DNA of 64,000 nucleotides from Chrysomallon squamiferum (lineage: Eukaryota; Mollusca; Gastropoda; Neomphalida; Peltospiridae). The notes below the pieces were generated by a model. That model did not search any database, had not been told where the DNA came from, and worked only from the letters and a program-made list of their open reading frames with translations. Positions 1 to 23,570 of the stretch are shown in pieces. The position numbers were made by a program, and so were the translations under genes. Position 1 is the stretch's first letter; every line of letters starts with the position of its first letter. The stretch is from positions 24,662,261-24,726,260 of the forward strand of contig CM022673.1 in the NCBI GenBank assembly GCA_012295275.1, given 5' to 3'.

Positions 1-620
1 CGTTAATCATTAAAAAAAAACAGTATTTCAAGAGATATCTTTATCACATTCACCGAGTCTATTAAAAAAGAGTTTTCTATATTAAAAACCCTGATAAAGG
101 TAACCTAACTAAATGAAGTATTATGTTTGTGGCCTGTGTCAACTGATGATATTGAATGTGTGATCATTCCTCATCAATAACAGTTGTCGTTCATGAAAAG
201 GTAATTTTCGATAATTTTGCTGTCCTCCTGCAGACGATCACATAGAGTTGTCGTTCCTGATCTGTCATTACCGCTTCACTTAGAATTCTTATTAAACAGT
301 GCATACGAGATTATTAGTCAAATTCAAGACAGAATGTGAAATAAGATAGGTTTAAGTGTTCTATTTAAGTAATCTGTTCTGGATAATAAACTATTCTCGG
401 TTTTTTCAATATTTTTCTAAACTTTAGTCGTCAGTTCTACCTATTTACCTGTTCCGCTTTGCTTTCGAATTTTCAGTTACGTCTTTCCTAGGAATTCTGC
501 TAACAAAATAAACTGATATTTGATCTCATTCTGGTTTTAAACATAAACTAACTGGACAGTCCTTTACAGGGAGAATGTAAAGTTTAATGTGAATAAAGGT
601 AGACAACAACAATACTATAA
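1..620. other. Intergenic DNA upstream of gene 1
   Basis: I see no convincing exon or RNA gene in this AT-rich stretch. It precedes the gene 1 promoter and may be the 3' flank of a further array member beyond the window edge, but nothing in it matches the other 3' flanks clearly. Confidence 0.4.
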
Positions 621-629
621 GAAAATCAG

Positions 630-675
630 TGACGTCATATTAACTTTTAAATTTATATAAATTGTCATGACGTCA
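630..675 (+). promoter_or_regulatory. Gene 1 core promoter: twin CRE-type sites around a TATA box
   Basis: Perfect TGACGTCA palindromes lie at 630-637 and 668-675, with TTTATATAA at 652-660 between them. The same arrangement precedes the signal-peptide exon of genes 2-4, so it is conserved across the array. TGACGTCA is the known binding site of CREB/ATF bZIP factors. That the site drives these genes is inferred from position and conservation. Confidence 0.7.
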
Positions 676-693
676 GGAATCTTTGCAGTTCAA

Positions 694-807
694 ATGATGG
701 CGAATGCTCAGGCAAATTATCTCTCGAATCTGGTTCCAAAATGTTTGTTTCTTGTTTACTGGGAAACAGATGTGAATCTACCAATATGGAAATATGACAT
801 TGTGTAG
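694..807 (+). promoter_or_regulatory. Upstream ORF overlapping the gene 1 start codon
   Basis: A 37-codon ORF opens with ATGATGGCGAAT, 18 bases after the second CRE-type site. It ends in TAG 11 bases beyond the last base of the gene 1 initiator ATG (794-796), in a different frame. Equivalent ORFs occur in all four genes, so a ribosome starting here would read past the main start. Probable translational control element; not shown to be translated. Confidence 0.6.
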
Positions 808-2809
808 TTGTGTAGTTATTGTTTTTCTTATAAGCTGTTTCTTTTTGATCAGTGAGTATGACTTGTAATATACGTACATGTAACTACATACTTTGATCAG
901 AGGTTTTAGGCTGTAAATCAAATACAATTTTAAAAGATATATTTTTGTATTAAAGAGTTTGAAAAATCAGATAATATGTTTTAAAATACTAAACCAGTGC
1001 CTTACCCTTTATCTCTTTATTAAAAAATATGATTAAAATAAATATTTTTTTGCTTTTATTTATATATTACACTTAATTATATTAAGACTGCTGCGCTAGT
1101 TATTCATAACAAATATTTATTTCAACAGTAATTACTAATATCTCAAAAAGGTTTTATTTCGTTTAATAATAACAACTTCTTTTATGGCACAACAACCGTA
1201 ATAAATAAATACATAAATCATTACAGCATTTGTTATTATCAGTGAGCAATGCGTACTGAACAGCAAGTTTTTTAATTAACAATATACAACTCTAGATAGT
1301 TCTGTGTTTTCAACAGATAATGGCTTACGATTGAGTTTTGAACGCAGCGAATGTTTCGTAGATGTACTGGCAATGGCAGATTATGAACTCTATCAGAAGT
1401 AAGTAACAGGAACACAAGTGTATAAACAAGTACATCTCTCTCTTGTAAATTTGAAATGTAGATAGTGCAAACGACTTTTGGACGTTATAAATGAGAACTG
1501 ATGTTATAGAAATTGAGGTCGATGAACAAAATATTCAGCACATCAAGGCAGGCATGTCGGGTAGGAATATTAATCGCAGGGATTTAAAAGCAAATCTAAT
1601 ATTAATTCTGGAAAGTGATAAATTTATTTCGCCAGTGTTTTCAATTGGTTAAATTATTGGGAGGCCGCACCCAACCGCACCCTACCGCCCCATTTCCGCG
1701 ACCATGCTGTCACATACGTATGCATATTATACACATTATACACTATTACATGTACGTATAATATACGTTACATATTTAAATGTGTGTTTATATGTATGTG
1801 TAATGCATGTTCATGCTCGACTGTAGTTGTGTCTATATTTAACTATAATTAATTTTATTTACATTTGTAGTTTCCAGTCAGAAATTTCAAAAAAACGATT
1901 TTCCAATTTAAGCAGACTTTGTTACATTGTTAATATCTTAATAGAAGTGTTTTTTTTTTTTTTTTTTTATTATTTATTATTTTTACGTTGTCGTTGATGT
2001 TGTGGTTTTGTAGGTGGTATGGATGGAGCAGTGCCCCAGAGGCTCAAAAATCTGACGATGCCAAACAAAATATGAAACGTTATTTTTCTATAGTGTTTAA
2101 TGAAGTAACGTATCTGTTTGTTTCTGTGTTTATGTTTGTTATTTTATTTTATTTATTTATTTATTTATTATTATTATTATTGTTGTTTTTGGTGGGTTTT
2201 TTTTGTTTGTTTGTTTGTTTGACCTTTGGCGACACAATTCTGATATAATTTTATATAAGAAAAATATATGTCAAAAATTGTTCTTAAATACAGTTGTAAA
2301 TAATAAATAAATAAATAAATAATTACGATGATGACGAGGACGATAATGATGTTAACAAAATACTTTTTTTTTTTTCTTCTTTTTTAAAAAATAAAAATAA
2401 AAATTATAACAACAAACAAAATATGGAAGTAAATAACATGCTTATTTTGCTTTTCTATTTACAGGTAAGACATCAATATCATACACTGAAAAGCCGTAGA
2501 TTTATAGTAACAATCCATTTAAACGACATCATCATTGCTGATTCGCCGGTAAATGTAAACTTGTTTTAGATTATAGAAAATTAGTCAGTCACAGATCACA
2601 GATATCAGATGAGGGGTGGGGCAAACCAAGGCTCGCGAGCTACTTGTTCTTTTGATATTTAGTGTACGATGGTGTTTTTTATTTTAACAGAATTATGATT
2701 AATACATATTACAGAAATATAGGCTTACTTATTCTCTGCAACAAAATATTTATGAAAACATTAAAAATGAGAAGATTACGTTTTGCCGTTCTCAAGTTTG
2801 GCCAAGCTT

Positions 2810-2886
<77 letters not shown>

Positions 2887-3244
2887 GTGCGTGTGTGTTT
2901 ATGCATACATACCAAAACACAAGTAAAGTAATTGACATATAGAGTATCGTAAAACCAACGTTGTAACCATAAAGAATAACGATACTATTACGTGACTTTT
3001 GCAGACTACGTCATTCGCTACGTTGACGAGTAATCGAAAACGAGGTAACAGAGTCTTAGCTCAAGACGTAATGATGGATCTCAGAAACTTCAATGGCAAC
3101 AACAGTAACAAGCTACCCAAGCATGACCATTTGATGCTGTTTACCGGGTACGTGAATTATTTTATTTATTTTTTATTTTATTTTATTTATTTATTTTTTG
3201 TTATTATTATTATTATTTTCTTCTTCTTCTTCTTCTTCTTCTTC

Positions 3245-3330
<86 letters not shown>

Positions 3331-3890
3331 TACACACACACATACACACATACATATGGGTTAATGTTTTACTGGATTTAAATATTATAAAATAAATATT
3401 ATAAAGACGATAATCATTGTATTATTTTATATATTGTTTTTCTTCAATATTTATTTTGTACAGGGTGGCAAAAAAGTCATTAATAAAAAAGCAAAGCAGA
3501 ATCAGAAAAAAAAAAAAAAAAACAATACATAGCATTTTATTGTTTTAACCAGAATTTAAAACTAATCAGATACAACTACTGCTTTTCAAAAAGTTAAAAA
3601 AATTAATAAAATAGCTTTGTATTCAGTATTTATTTTGTGTTTATCAGATACAGTCTTCTGACTAATGAACAAACCAATCCCGATGAGATGACAAAAGGTG
3701 ATTTTCGCTGCAATCAGTGTTTTATGTTTTACTTGTTTGTTTAACCACCGCAGTTTCAACATTTTACTGAACAACTATTTCCACTTTTTACCTCTCTAGA
3801 CTTTGAACTTATGTTCTTATTACATCTACAGTACAGAATTAAAATACATTTTTATTTCTTCTTCTTCGTCATCTTCTTCTTCTTCTTCTT

Positions 3891-3953
<63 letters not shown>

Positions 3954-5996
3954 GATGTTGTTGTTATGATTCTTTTTGTTGTTGTAGTTCTTATTATTTT
4001 TTTATTATTATATTTTTATTGTTTTTGTTTGGTTGGGGTTTTGGGGAAGGGGGTTTGTTGTTGTTTTTGTTGTTGTTGTTTTTTTTTTTCTTATATTACT
4101 AAGAGAGAACAAATGAATGTAAAGGAAAATGAAAATAGCGTTTTCACTGAATATTTTATAGGTGTGGCATTTTCTAACGCTATGTGCTTAGGAGCAAGCA
4201 GCGTGTCGCTCATACAGGATTCTGGGGGATTTAACAGCATTAAAACCGTCATCCACGAGCTAGGTCACAGGTATGAATAATGAATAACTCTGCCTGACAA
4301 GGCTGCTGCCACAGAGGAGAAATTACATACAGTGGTGCCTCGAGTTACGAGTGCTCCAACTTACGAGTTTTCCGAGTTACGAGTGCTCCAACTTACGAGT
4401 TTTTCGAGTTACGAGCAGCCGATTGCTTGCTTTGAGTTGCGAGCCAAACTCTCGAGTTACGGGCTGGCTTCAGATACGCCGCCGCTAGTTGGCGCAAAGA
4501 ACAATACAACATCCGCCCAGCATTCCGCGTGTCACTCGTTTGCTTGACGCGGTTACCTCGCCGTTGAAGTATTTGTTGTGTTTTGTTCTCGCGTTTTATG
4601 CAGTATTTTGCCAAATTTCCATGTTTCCTAAGAAAGTGAGTGCAAAGGACAGGGCTGAGAAGAAGAAGCGGATGATGTCCATTGAATTAAAGTATGAAAT
4701 CATAGAAAAATATGAGCGAGGGGTGTGTGTAATCAACATGGCTCGGCAGGACGAGCGTAGTACTTTTACGATATGTACCATACTCAAGCAGAAAGAGGCG
4801 ATAAAGGCTATAACTCCAGCCAAAGGCGTTAAAATAATTTCTAAGCTGATCACCTCTGTCCATGAAGAGATGGAGACACCCTAACCCTGTACACTTTACA
4901 AAACCAGTTTATTTCTTTACATTCTCTTTTACTTGGTTTTTTTATGCAATATTTGTGATTTATACACACATTTTTCTTATTTAAAAACACTTTACAAAAA
5001 ACTGGGGTGGCTTTTCAGTGGACGGAACGGATTAATGGTTTTTCTATTAATTTCGTTTGGAAAAATTGATATAATATACGAACAAATTTGAGTTACAAAC
5101 TCTGTCACGGAACGAATTAAACTCGTAAGTCAAGGTACCACTGTATTGATATTTTATGGAGACGACTAGAAAATGTAAATAATGCTTATAACCAGTATGG
5201 TGACAGTACTGGAACAGGATGCTTAATAAAACTATGTGTTGCAAATTACGAGAAATCTACTTGATTATGTGTGAAAGTAAATTATGGAGCTGTTTGAACA
5301 CAACATCAGTGCTGCCTAATTACAGTGTTGAGACCGTTTTACTGTGTGTGTGATGAAAGTTGATTTTAATCTACAGTTCAGGGAAGAATAACTACAAATC
5401 TTATTCTGTTAATTTTGATTTTCTCAGAAGTTAATATGTTCTCGAAGCAGCTGTTTAGAAGTCTTTTCGCTGGACTATAATTCATCAGAAAATCTATATA
5501 ATAAAAAAAATAACAGTAATGAAATAAACGAAGAAACATATTAATATATTTATGTAAATACCTTCAAAACTGAAGTATAATCTGTCTTAAAATATTAATA
5601 TATTTATGTAATACTTTCAAACTGAAAGTATATCTGTCTGAAAACATGTAATTTTGACATTCTAGTGAAAAATCACCCAAATAGATATTTTCTCTTAGAG
5701 ACTGCTTGTTTTCGTTATGCTGTAAGAAATTAGCGATATCTTTACCGTCTCGCTGTTAGCAAAACGTTTTCTTTCTTTTTTTTTTTTTTTTTTTTTTCTT
5801 TTTCTTCTAAAGTCTAGGTGCCTTACATGACGGTTCAAATGCATGCACAGAGGAAGATCAGTACATTATGGCAGCTGTTCATGGAATCCAAAATGAATCT
5901 AACAAATACAACTTCTGGTTGTTTTCCCCTTGTACCGCACTAGAAATTGACTCTCATATAGCAATGATATTTATGGTATCGCTTCTGATGTAGGTT

Positions 5997-6030
<34 letters not shown>

Positions 6031-7035
6031 TTTTTTTTTTTTTTTTATATATCTTACATTTTAATTTATGTTTTCTTCAATATATTTGTTTTGTCGTATT
6101 AACGATTTTTTTTTTTTTTTTTTTTTTTTCGTTTAGTTTCCATATCGAGACATACACACACCCTCACGTACATTATACCAGTGTTGGAAAGTCACTGTGT
6201 TTATGTTTCATTCGTGCTTTTCTTCGTTTAGTAACCAGCAATGACTGGCCGACTTCCTATGCAATTCTCCATTTGCAGCCGATAGGAAAAGATTGATGTA
6301 CATGACATTTATTATTTTTTTATTATTATTTATTTGTTTATTTATTTATTTACTTTTTAATTTTTTTATTTTTAATTTTAATTTTTTTTTTTATTATTAT
6401 TATTATTTTTTCTTTCTTTTTTCTCTCATATCCAAAGTACTGATAGACGAAGGCGATGTGACAATGATCTCGTTCAACTGATCAAAGATCTCTTTAAGGA
6501 CATAGCTCTCGGACCCCATCATGTATAAAGTGGTCGACTATTCGGTCCCGTTTTTCCTTTGTAGGCCTGCCAGTATTTTTGGTCTGTGCAGCGTCCTAGC
6601 ACCGCTTGGGCTAACAACTTTCCGTCTGCGGTGACTTTTTGCACTTGCCTACCTTGGTGTCTCATGATTTTGCGAGGGAATTTGTAACACTGATATAAAA
6701 TTTATATATATAAAACCGGTGGTACGAGAGAGACAGAGATAGAGATATCACATCAGTAAGATATGTTAATAATAAGGCTATAGATTTCATATAGTGCTGT
6801 TTTTTGTTGTTGTTTTTTTCAGGCAGCGTGATTCCTGTTTTTCCTTTTCTGAGAAAATATCTCAGAATGTCGTTAACGTCACCGGACAGAAGCCGGGTCA
6901 GTGGTTCAGTCCTGATGAAATATGTCAACACATATTCGGCGATGAATCCTTTTTATGCAGGGTATGAAGAAGACATTTCAAATTTTACTTATTATTCATC
7001 GAACTTTTAAAACTTGTGCGATTACATATATATAT

Positions 7036-7124
<89 letters not shown>

Positions 7125-8086
7125 GATTCTTTTCGGAGTAGGCACGTTTCTCTCGTTCCTTTCTTTTTTTTCGGATTTATTCTGTTTTCTGGTGTCATTT
7201 ATTTCAAAACTGAATCTTTCAGAGAACATCCGAAGACAATGACGAGGCAGACGTTTGCCTGTTCATGTTCTGCAGGGATCCGCAAAGTAACATGTGCTTT
7301 AGACACGTAGCACCCGAGGGAACTTCTTGCGGCAACAGAAAGGTAACACTGTTATGTCTTCGCTAAAATTAACAGCAGTTTCCAAAGTTTTAAATATGGC
7401 ACAGTTTAAGAGTGTCCGTTTGAATGCATAGTATTTATTGTCGTTATGTTTAATGTTATATGAAACGACTCATTTTTCGAACCTATTTATTATAATTATG
7501 AATTTTTTCTGAAAATATTTTTCGAATGATGAATGCATTAGTTATGGCTTGATATGGACCAGTTGCTGAGAAAGGTTTATGTATCGTCCACTTTCAAATA
7601 ATGTAAAGTTGGAAATGATATTAATTAATTATTTAAATAATAATTTAATTATTTAGTCATTACCTGTTAATGATTAAATTAGTACTACTTAAACTCTGAA
7701 CGAAAATAGAAGAGAAGAACTCGTTCCTTTCTACGGATATATCTATTTATTTGATAACAACACACACACTAGAAAAACAAACTGCACTGTAACACTGAGA
7801 ACATGTCCCAGTTTAATCACTACATCGTTTACCCAGCAGTTCAAAAGTTCTATCTTATCTGAGCTTAAATTCACGATTTTGTCAACTATTTCTTCTGTTT
7901 TCTCGTGTATTTTGTTTCAGTGGTGTGAATCAGGTAGATGTGTTTTTTCCAAAGACGCTCCAGTTAAAGAAGGTAAGACTTACTTGATAATCAGTAACAA
8001 ATAAAATATATAATACACTTTTAATACGATCTTTATTCAAGTACGACAATTTCACATAAACATGGTTATTTTATTTTGTTCAATAA

Positions 8087-8129
<43 letters not shown>

Positions 8130-10632
8130 TAATCTTTTTTCCCTCTCCCACCTTTTGTACGTTCTTGAAATTTTATTTTATAATATTAAAGTAATATAGA
8201 TGTTTAGTTATTGAAATACCAAGGTAAAACTGCAATATGTGTGGTTGAACACTGACATAGAGACAAAGATGTAATATCACTGAACACTGACATAGATGAG
8301 TGTTTGCAGTATTATCTAAATAACCGTGTATACAGATGACTGTATCATTAACAATATGATTATGTGTGTTTTTCTCTAATACTGTTTAATTAATGTCCAT
8401 TTAACTGTTGTAATATTGTCTATATGACTTGTAATTTTGTGTAGATGTCTTAGTTGTTACTGAGTAGATCATTATGTTTTTTTTTTTCTAGATGACTTGT
8501 CTGGATAACTTTTGTATTATTTAACAGATACTTTTTTTTACTAGATGACTTGTGTTTTTGTTCTAGATTACTTTTCTATTATTGATTAGATAATTATTAT
8601 TTTTTTTTCTAAATGAACTGTATTTTTGTCTAGATAACTATCGTGTTACTGACTTGATATGTTTTTTTTGTTTTTTTGCCTAGACGGGTGTATTTTCGGA
8701 AACCGGCCGTTCTTTAGAGTGAATAACCTTACCTGTAACCAGGTAGTAAACAAGTATCCACAAGTCTGTCGAATGGAGGAGAATGTCCGTATTCAGTGCT
8801 GTGAATCGTGCTACCACAGTTTGTTCATTTATACATTCGTTGTTTGTTTCGTAAGAATTCTCTCCTCCAGAAACATCTCAAATCTTAGTATTTACATTTA
8901 CTGAAAATATATATTTTTTTAAAATATTGGTTCTCCTGATGTCACTCGTTTAAAAAGGAAAACGGTTGCTTTGTGCCGTTTTTTTAATCAGTTTCGTATT
9001 CAGAAAAGTTGTAATCTTTCCTTCACAAGTGAGATCTTCTGAAGGAGACCAAAAATATATTTTGAACTATAAACATAACTAACATTCATTAGAAATAATA
9101 TCAGTGTCTTAGTTTCTCTCTCCCTTTCTATTTTGTATTCTTTGACTTAACAAACTTTAAGATACTTTAAGATATTAAAAAAATAATAATAATAAATAAT
9201 AAGTAAGAGATAAATAATTATATAAATATTTTAAATTTCTTAACTCAAAGAGTGTGACACAGAGAAATTAAAATACTCATATATATATATATTTAGAATG
9301 TGAATTTGGAGACATTTTGATGAACTGCGACCCCAGATCATGTCATCAAATTTTTCCTAACGGTACAGTCTACGACCGTCAGTGTTGCAAGACTTGTAAC
9401 AAAACCTTCAGATGTTCCGACACGCCAGCAATTAACTGTTCCAGTTTAGAGTCTTACCACTGTTACAACGCCACAACAGCATTCCACTGCTGCAGCACAT
9501 GTAGCAGTTTTAGAAAAGTAAAAGTGGCGGGTAAAAATATTTTTAAAGTTTTTACCTTTCATAGTAAAGAATGTACAAAGAATCGTCGATTCGTTGTAGA
9601 TTAAACTAAGAATGGGATTTTTTTTTTTTTTAAATATATGTATTAAAATGAATGGTTATTAAGAGTAAAATTAAATTAAGGATATTTACATGTTAGAGAG
9701 GAAACCGGCTACAGATAATCCATGAGCGACTTTTTTCGATTGACATCAAGAGTTGAGTTTTGTAATTCTTCGATAAAATAAATTCTTCCGTAGTACACAA
9801 AACTGGTCGTCTGGTAGTTTTTAGAATGAGAGATGCAGAATCATTTCAAAAACGTGATATTGTTAACATATAAAATTAACCGATACTCAAAAATGAAATT
9901 GGCTAGTGGTTGTCATTCAAAGTTTGTTCAAAATGTAACCATTCCAAAAGAAACAAAACTAATGAATCAGGAACACACCAAATCCGTGGTTTCATTGAAA
10001 ACATTCCAAAACAAACAACAATGATTATTGTCAGTTAATATGAAACGAGAACTAGAAATATATCAAAAAGTTCCACACGTCAAATTTTGTATTCACTATC
10101 TAGCAGTCCCGTGTCTTTACAATAAACTAATGAACTAATATTTTGTTATGTAATTTAATTCATCTGAAATCGTCATCTGTGAAGTATATTGGAAGGGAAA
10201 TGGGTTTTGGGGTTTTTTTACTTAAACTTTTACTTTTATTTTTTTCTTATTTGTTTTAATTATTTTTTTTAATTATTATTATTATAATTATTATCAGTTT
10301 TTTTAATTTTTAATTTTTTTTATTATTTTTATATATATAAGATGTAATATATAAAATTTTCAGGCTGTGAATATGGAGACAGAGTATCAGAGTCAGAATG
10401 TAAAACAGAAACTCTGAATGGAAATTTGTGTTCTCAACAAGACCTTTCGAACAAATGTTGTGATTTCTGTACTCAGTATCACACGAGTTGTAGCAGTGTT
10501 CTACCCTTGTTCTATCTTCTTGATGTTTGGAATCACAATGCTGTGGTCTGGATGGTTGTGTGCGGAACACAAAAGATGTCGTTGGAGCATTCTAAATATA
10601 TAACATCAGCTTGCACGCAAAAACGGTTTTGA
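794..10632 (+). CDS. Gene 1: secreted M12B metalloprotease with ShK-like modules (14 exons, 580 aa)
   Basis: Exons: 794-851, 1317-1398, 2014-2104, 2465-2548, 3005-3147, 3648-3697, 4162-4270, 5813-5989, 6823-6961, 7223-7342, 7921-7972, 8684-8818, 9297-9530, 10364-10632. Phases agree throughout. Exon 1 encodes a hydrophobic signal peptide (MTLCSCVVIVFLI...). Residues ~25-265 are a reprolysin catalytic domain with HELGH at 201-205, the third zinc ligand H211 followed by DG, and a Met-turn IMA. Residues ~266-368 form an ADAM-type cysteine-rich domain (CQHIFG, then GNRKWCESGRCVF). Three ShK-like Cys modules follow (exons 12-14). No prodomain is encoded between signal peptide and protease. Oddities: the intron 12 donor is a weak GTTTGT, and the C-terminus appears frame-shifted, since the hydrophobic tail seen in genes 2 and 3 (LMFGI) lies here in another frame. 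The family suggests extracellular proteolysis; the substrate is unknown. Confidence 0.85.
2811..2884. repeat. (CT)n microsatellite, intron 4 of gene 1
   Basis: About 74 bases of near-perfect CT dinucleotide repeat. Confidence 0.95.
3200..3356. repeat. Compound (CTT)n-(TTA)n-(TA)n-(CA)n repeat, intron 5 of gene 1
   Basis: Successive CTT, ATT, TA and CA runs. The low-complexity ORFs over it are artefacts. Confidence 0.9.
3855..3953. repeat. (CTT)n-(ATT)n repeat before exon 7 of gene 1
   Basis: The same CTT-to-TTA compound repeat sits before exon 7 in genes 2 (15735-15860) and 3 (28790-28912), with a degraded version in gene 4 (39190-39325). It therefore predates the gene duplications. Confidence 0.85.
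4330..5143 (+). mobile_element. pogo/Tigger-like DNA transposon, internally deleted (copy A)
   Basis: The element starts CAGTGGTGCCTCGAGTTACG and ends with the inverted counterpart (CTCGTAAGTCAAGGTACCACTG). It is flanked by TA on both sides, the target duplication expected of the pogo group. It carries the start of a transposase ORF but none of the DDE catalytic core. It lies in intron 7 of gene 1 and is absent from the same intron of genes 2-4, so it inserted after they diverged. Confidence 0.85.
4621..4884 (+). pseudogene. N-terminal fragment of a CENP-B/pogo-type transposase
   Basis: An 87-codon ORF begins MFPKKVSAKDRAEKKKRMMS and continues with IEKYERG, STFTICTILKQKE and KAITPAKG. This is the CENP-B N-terminal helix-turn-helix DNA-binding region typical of Tigger/pogo transposases. 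The frame stops after HEEME with no second HTH or catalytic domain, so it can at most bind DNA. Confidence 0.8.
6003..6046. repeat. (ATT)n-polyT repeat, intron 8 of gene 1
   Basis: ATT run followed by a T tract; further T tracts lie to 6130. Confidence 0.8.
7040..7121. repeat. (GT)n microsatellite, intron 9 of gene 1
   Basis: About 80 bases of perfect GT repeat. Confidence 0.95.
8089..8130. repeat. (ATT)n microsatellite, intron 11 of gene 1
   Basis: Perfect ATT run. Downstream (8390-8690) are degenerate copies of an AGATGACTTGT-like motif, a worn relative of the intron 11 tandem repeats of genes 3 and 4. Confidence 0.7.
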
Positions 10633-11772
10633 CTTTATTTTGTTTATTACCCGTGTGCATATTACTAAGTTATTCGAATGTGAGTCGACTGTTTGTTATG
10701 GCTGTTGCAATCAAAACTAAATTATATTTACCAGAGAACTAATTATGACTTTTCTCTAGTTGTTATGTATATGACAGAGAACCACCAAACCTTTCGACAT
10801 TTTTTTTTTTTCTGTCTCTCAGCTCTCAGATTCGTTAGTATGATGATTAGTTTCATGTTTGTTTGTTTGTTGTTGTTTTTGTTCGAAATGACGGATACTA
10901 ACAATTTTATACTAACTCGGGTGTTAATTTAACTTAGCCTCAGTGACAGTAATGACTGTTACAGTTTACTGAGTATTTAGTGAAAATTTAATACAATAAA
11001 AACATAAATGTAATAACATAAAGCAACTGATGGTTATTGTTTTTAATGATTATTCTTTGTATCTCTGTGTATGTTTAATTTTTTTATTTATTTATTTCTT
11101 TATGTCTTTATTTACTGTTTTGATTTCCTTCTTTATTTCTAATTATAATATCATTTTATTTTACTTACTTAATTTAATAATGTTCTATTTGTTTTTTTCT
11201 TTCTTTCTTCCTTTTTAATTATTTTAAAAAATTTTAACTTTAATTTTTTTATTATTATTATTATTTTTTTTTTTTTTTTTTTTTTTATGATAGGACATGT
11301 TTCCAGTACAATATCCTTATTTTAAGAATCCTTTAAAGAATGACGTCACTAAACAGAAATATTGAAGCCAGCTAGACAACACACAACTGAAAAACATTTG
11401 TGTTTCTAATAATTGTTTTTATCATCTCTCTACCTCATTATTTTTTTTTTTTTTTTTTTTTTTTTTTATTTTTTTTTTATTTTTTTTGCCTCAAATACAT
11501 TCATACACTTCTGACACTTTGTATTTCATCAACTTATCTTAAAGACTGTCTATTACGCGAGGACAGAATGTGCTAAATAAAACAATCTGTGTAGTTATGG
11601 GGCAAAACAGAGGGTTTTTGAATATCACGCCTAAGTTACTAGTGTTTACCGCCTGATGATCAGCCATGTTCTAATGCTGCCCACTTCTCTAAAAAGGTTC
11701 CCCATGCCGAGTTTAAACGATAAACAGACGGACGGAAAGATTAATTAAACCATAAAGACTTACCAAGACAAA
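10633..11772. other. 3' flank of gene 1 and spacer before gene 2
   Basis: A candidate polyadenylation signal AATAAA lies at 10995-11000. The rest is AT-rich with long T tracts (11260-11288, 11443-11490). I see no further gene. Confidence 0.5.
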
Positions 11773-11819
11773 TGACGTCATATTAATGTTTATAATTTGC
11801 TTATATTGTCATGACGTCA
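11773..11819 (+). promoter_or_regulatory. Gene 2 core promoter: twin CRE-type sites
   Basis: TGACGTCA occurs at 11773-11780 and 11812-11819 with AT-rich sequence (TATAAT, TTATAT) between, at the position seen in genes 1, 3 and 4. The TATA-like box is less canonical than in the others. Confidence 0.7.
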
Positions 11820-11837
11820 GAAAGCTTTGCAATTGAA

Positions 11838-11913
11838 ATGATGGCGAATTGTATTTCAGAGTGTTTGTTTCTTGTTTACTGGGAAACAGATGTGAATTTA
11901 CCAATATGGAAAT

Positions 11914-11927
<14 letters not shown>
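11838..11927 (+). promoter_or_regulatory. Upstream ORF overlapping the gene 2 start codon
   Basis: This 29-codon ORF starts ATGATGGCGAAT and ends in TAG 11 bases past the gene 2 ATG (11914-11916). Compared with the other copies it lacks exactly 24 bases, so the frame and the overlap with the start codon are kept despite the deletion. Confidence 0.6.

Positions 11928-23570
<11,643 letters not shown>

Noticed and set aside
694-807. Taking the ATGATGGCGAAT ORF as the true protein start
   Set aside because: It runs into a stop before any usable donor, whereas the overlapping ATG at 794 gives a signal peptide and a phase-correct junction to exon 2 in all four genes.
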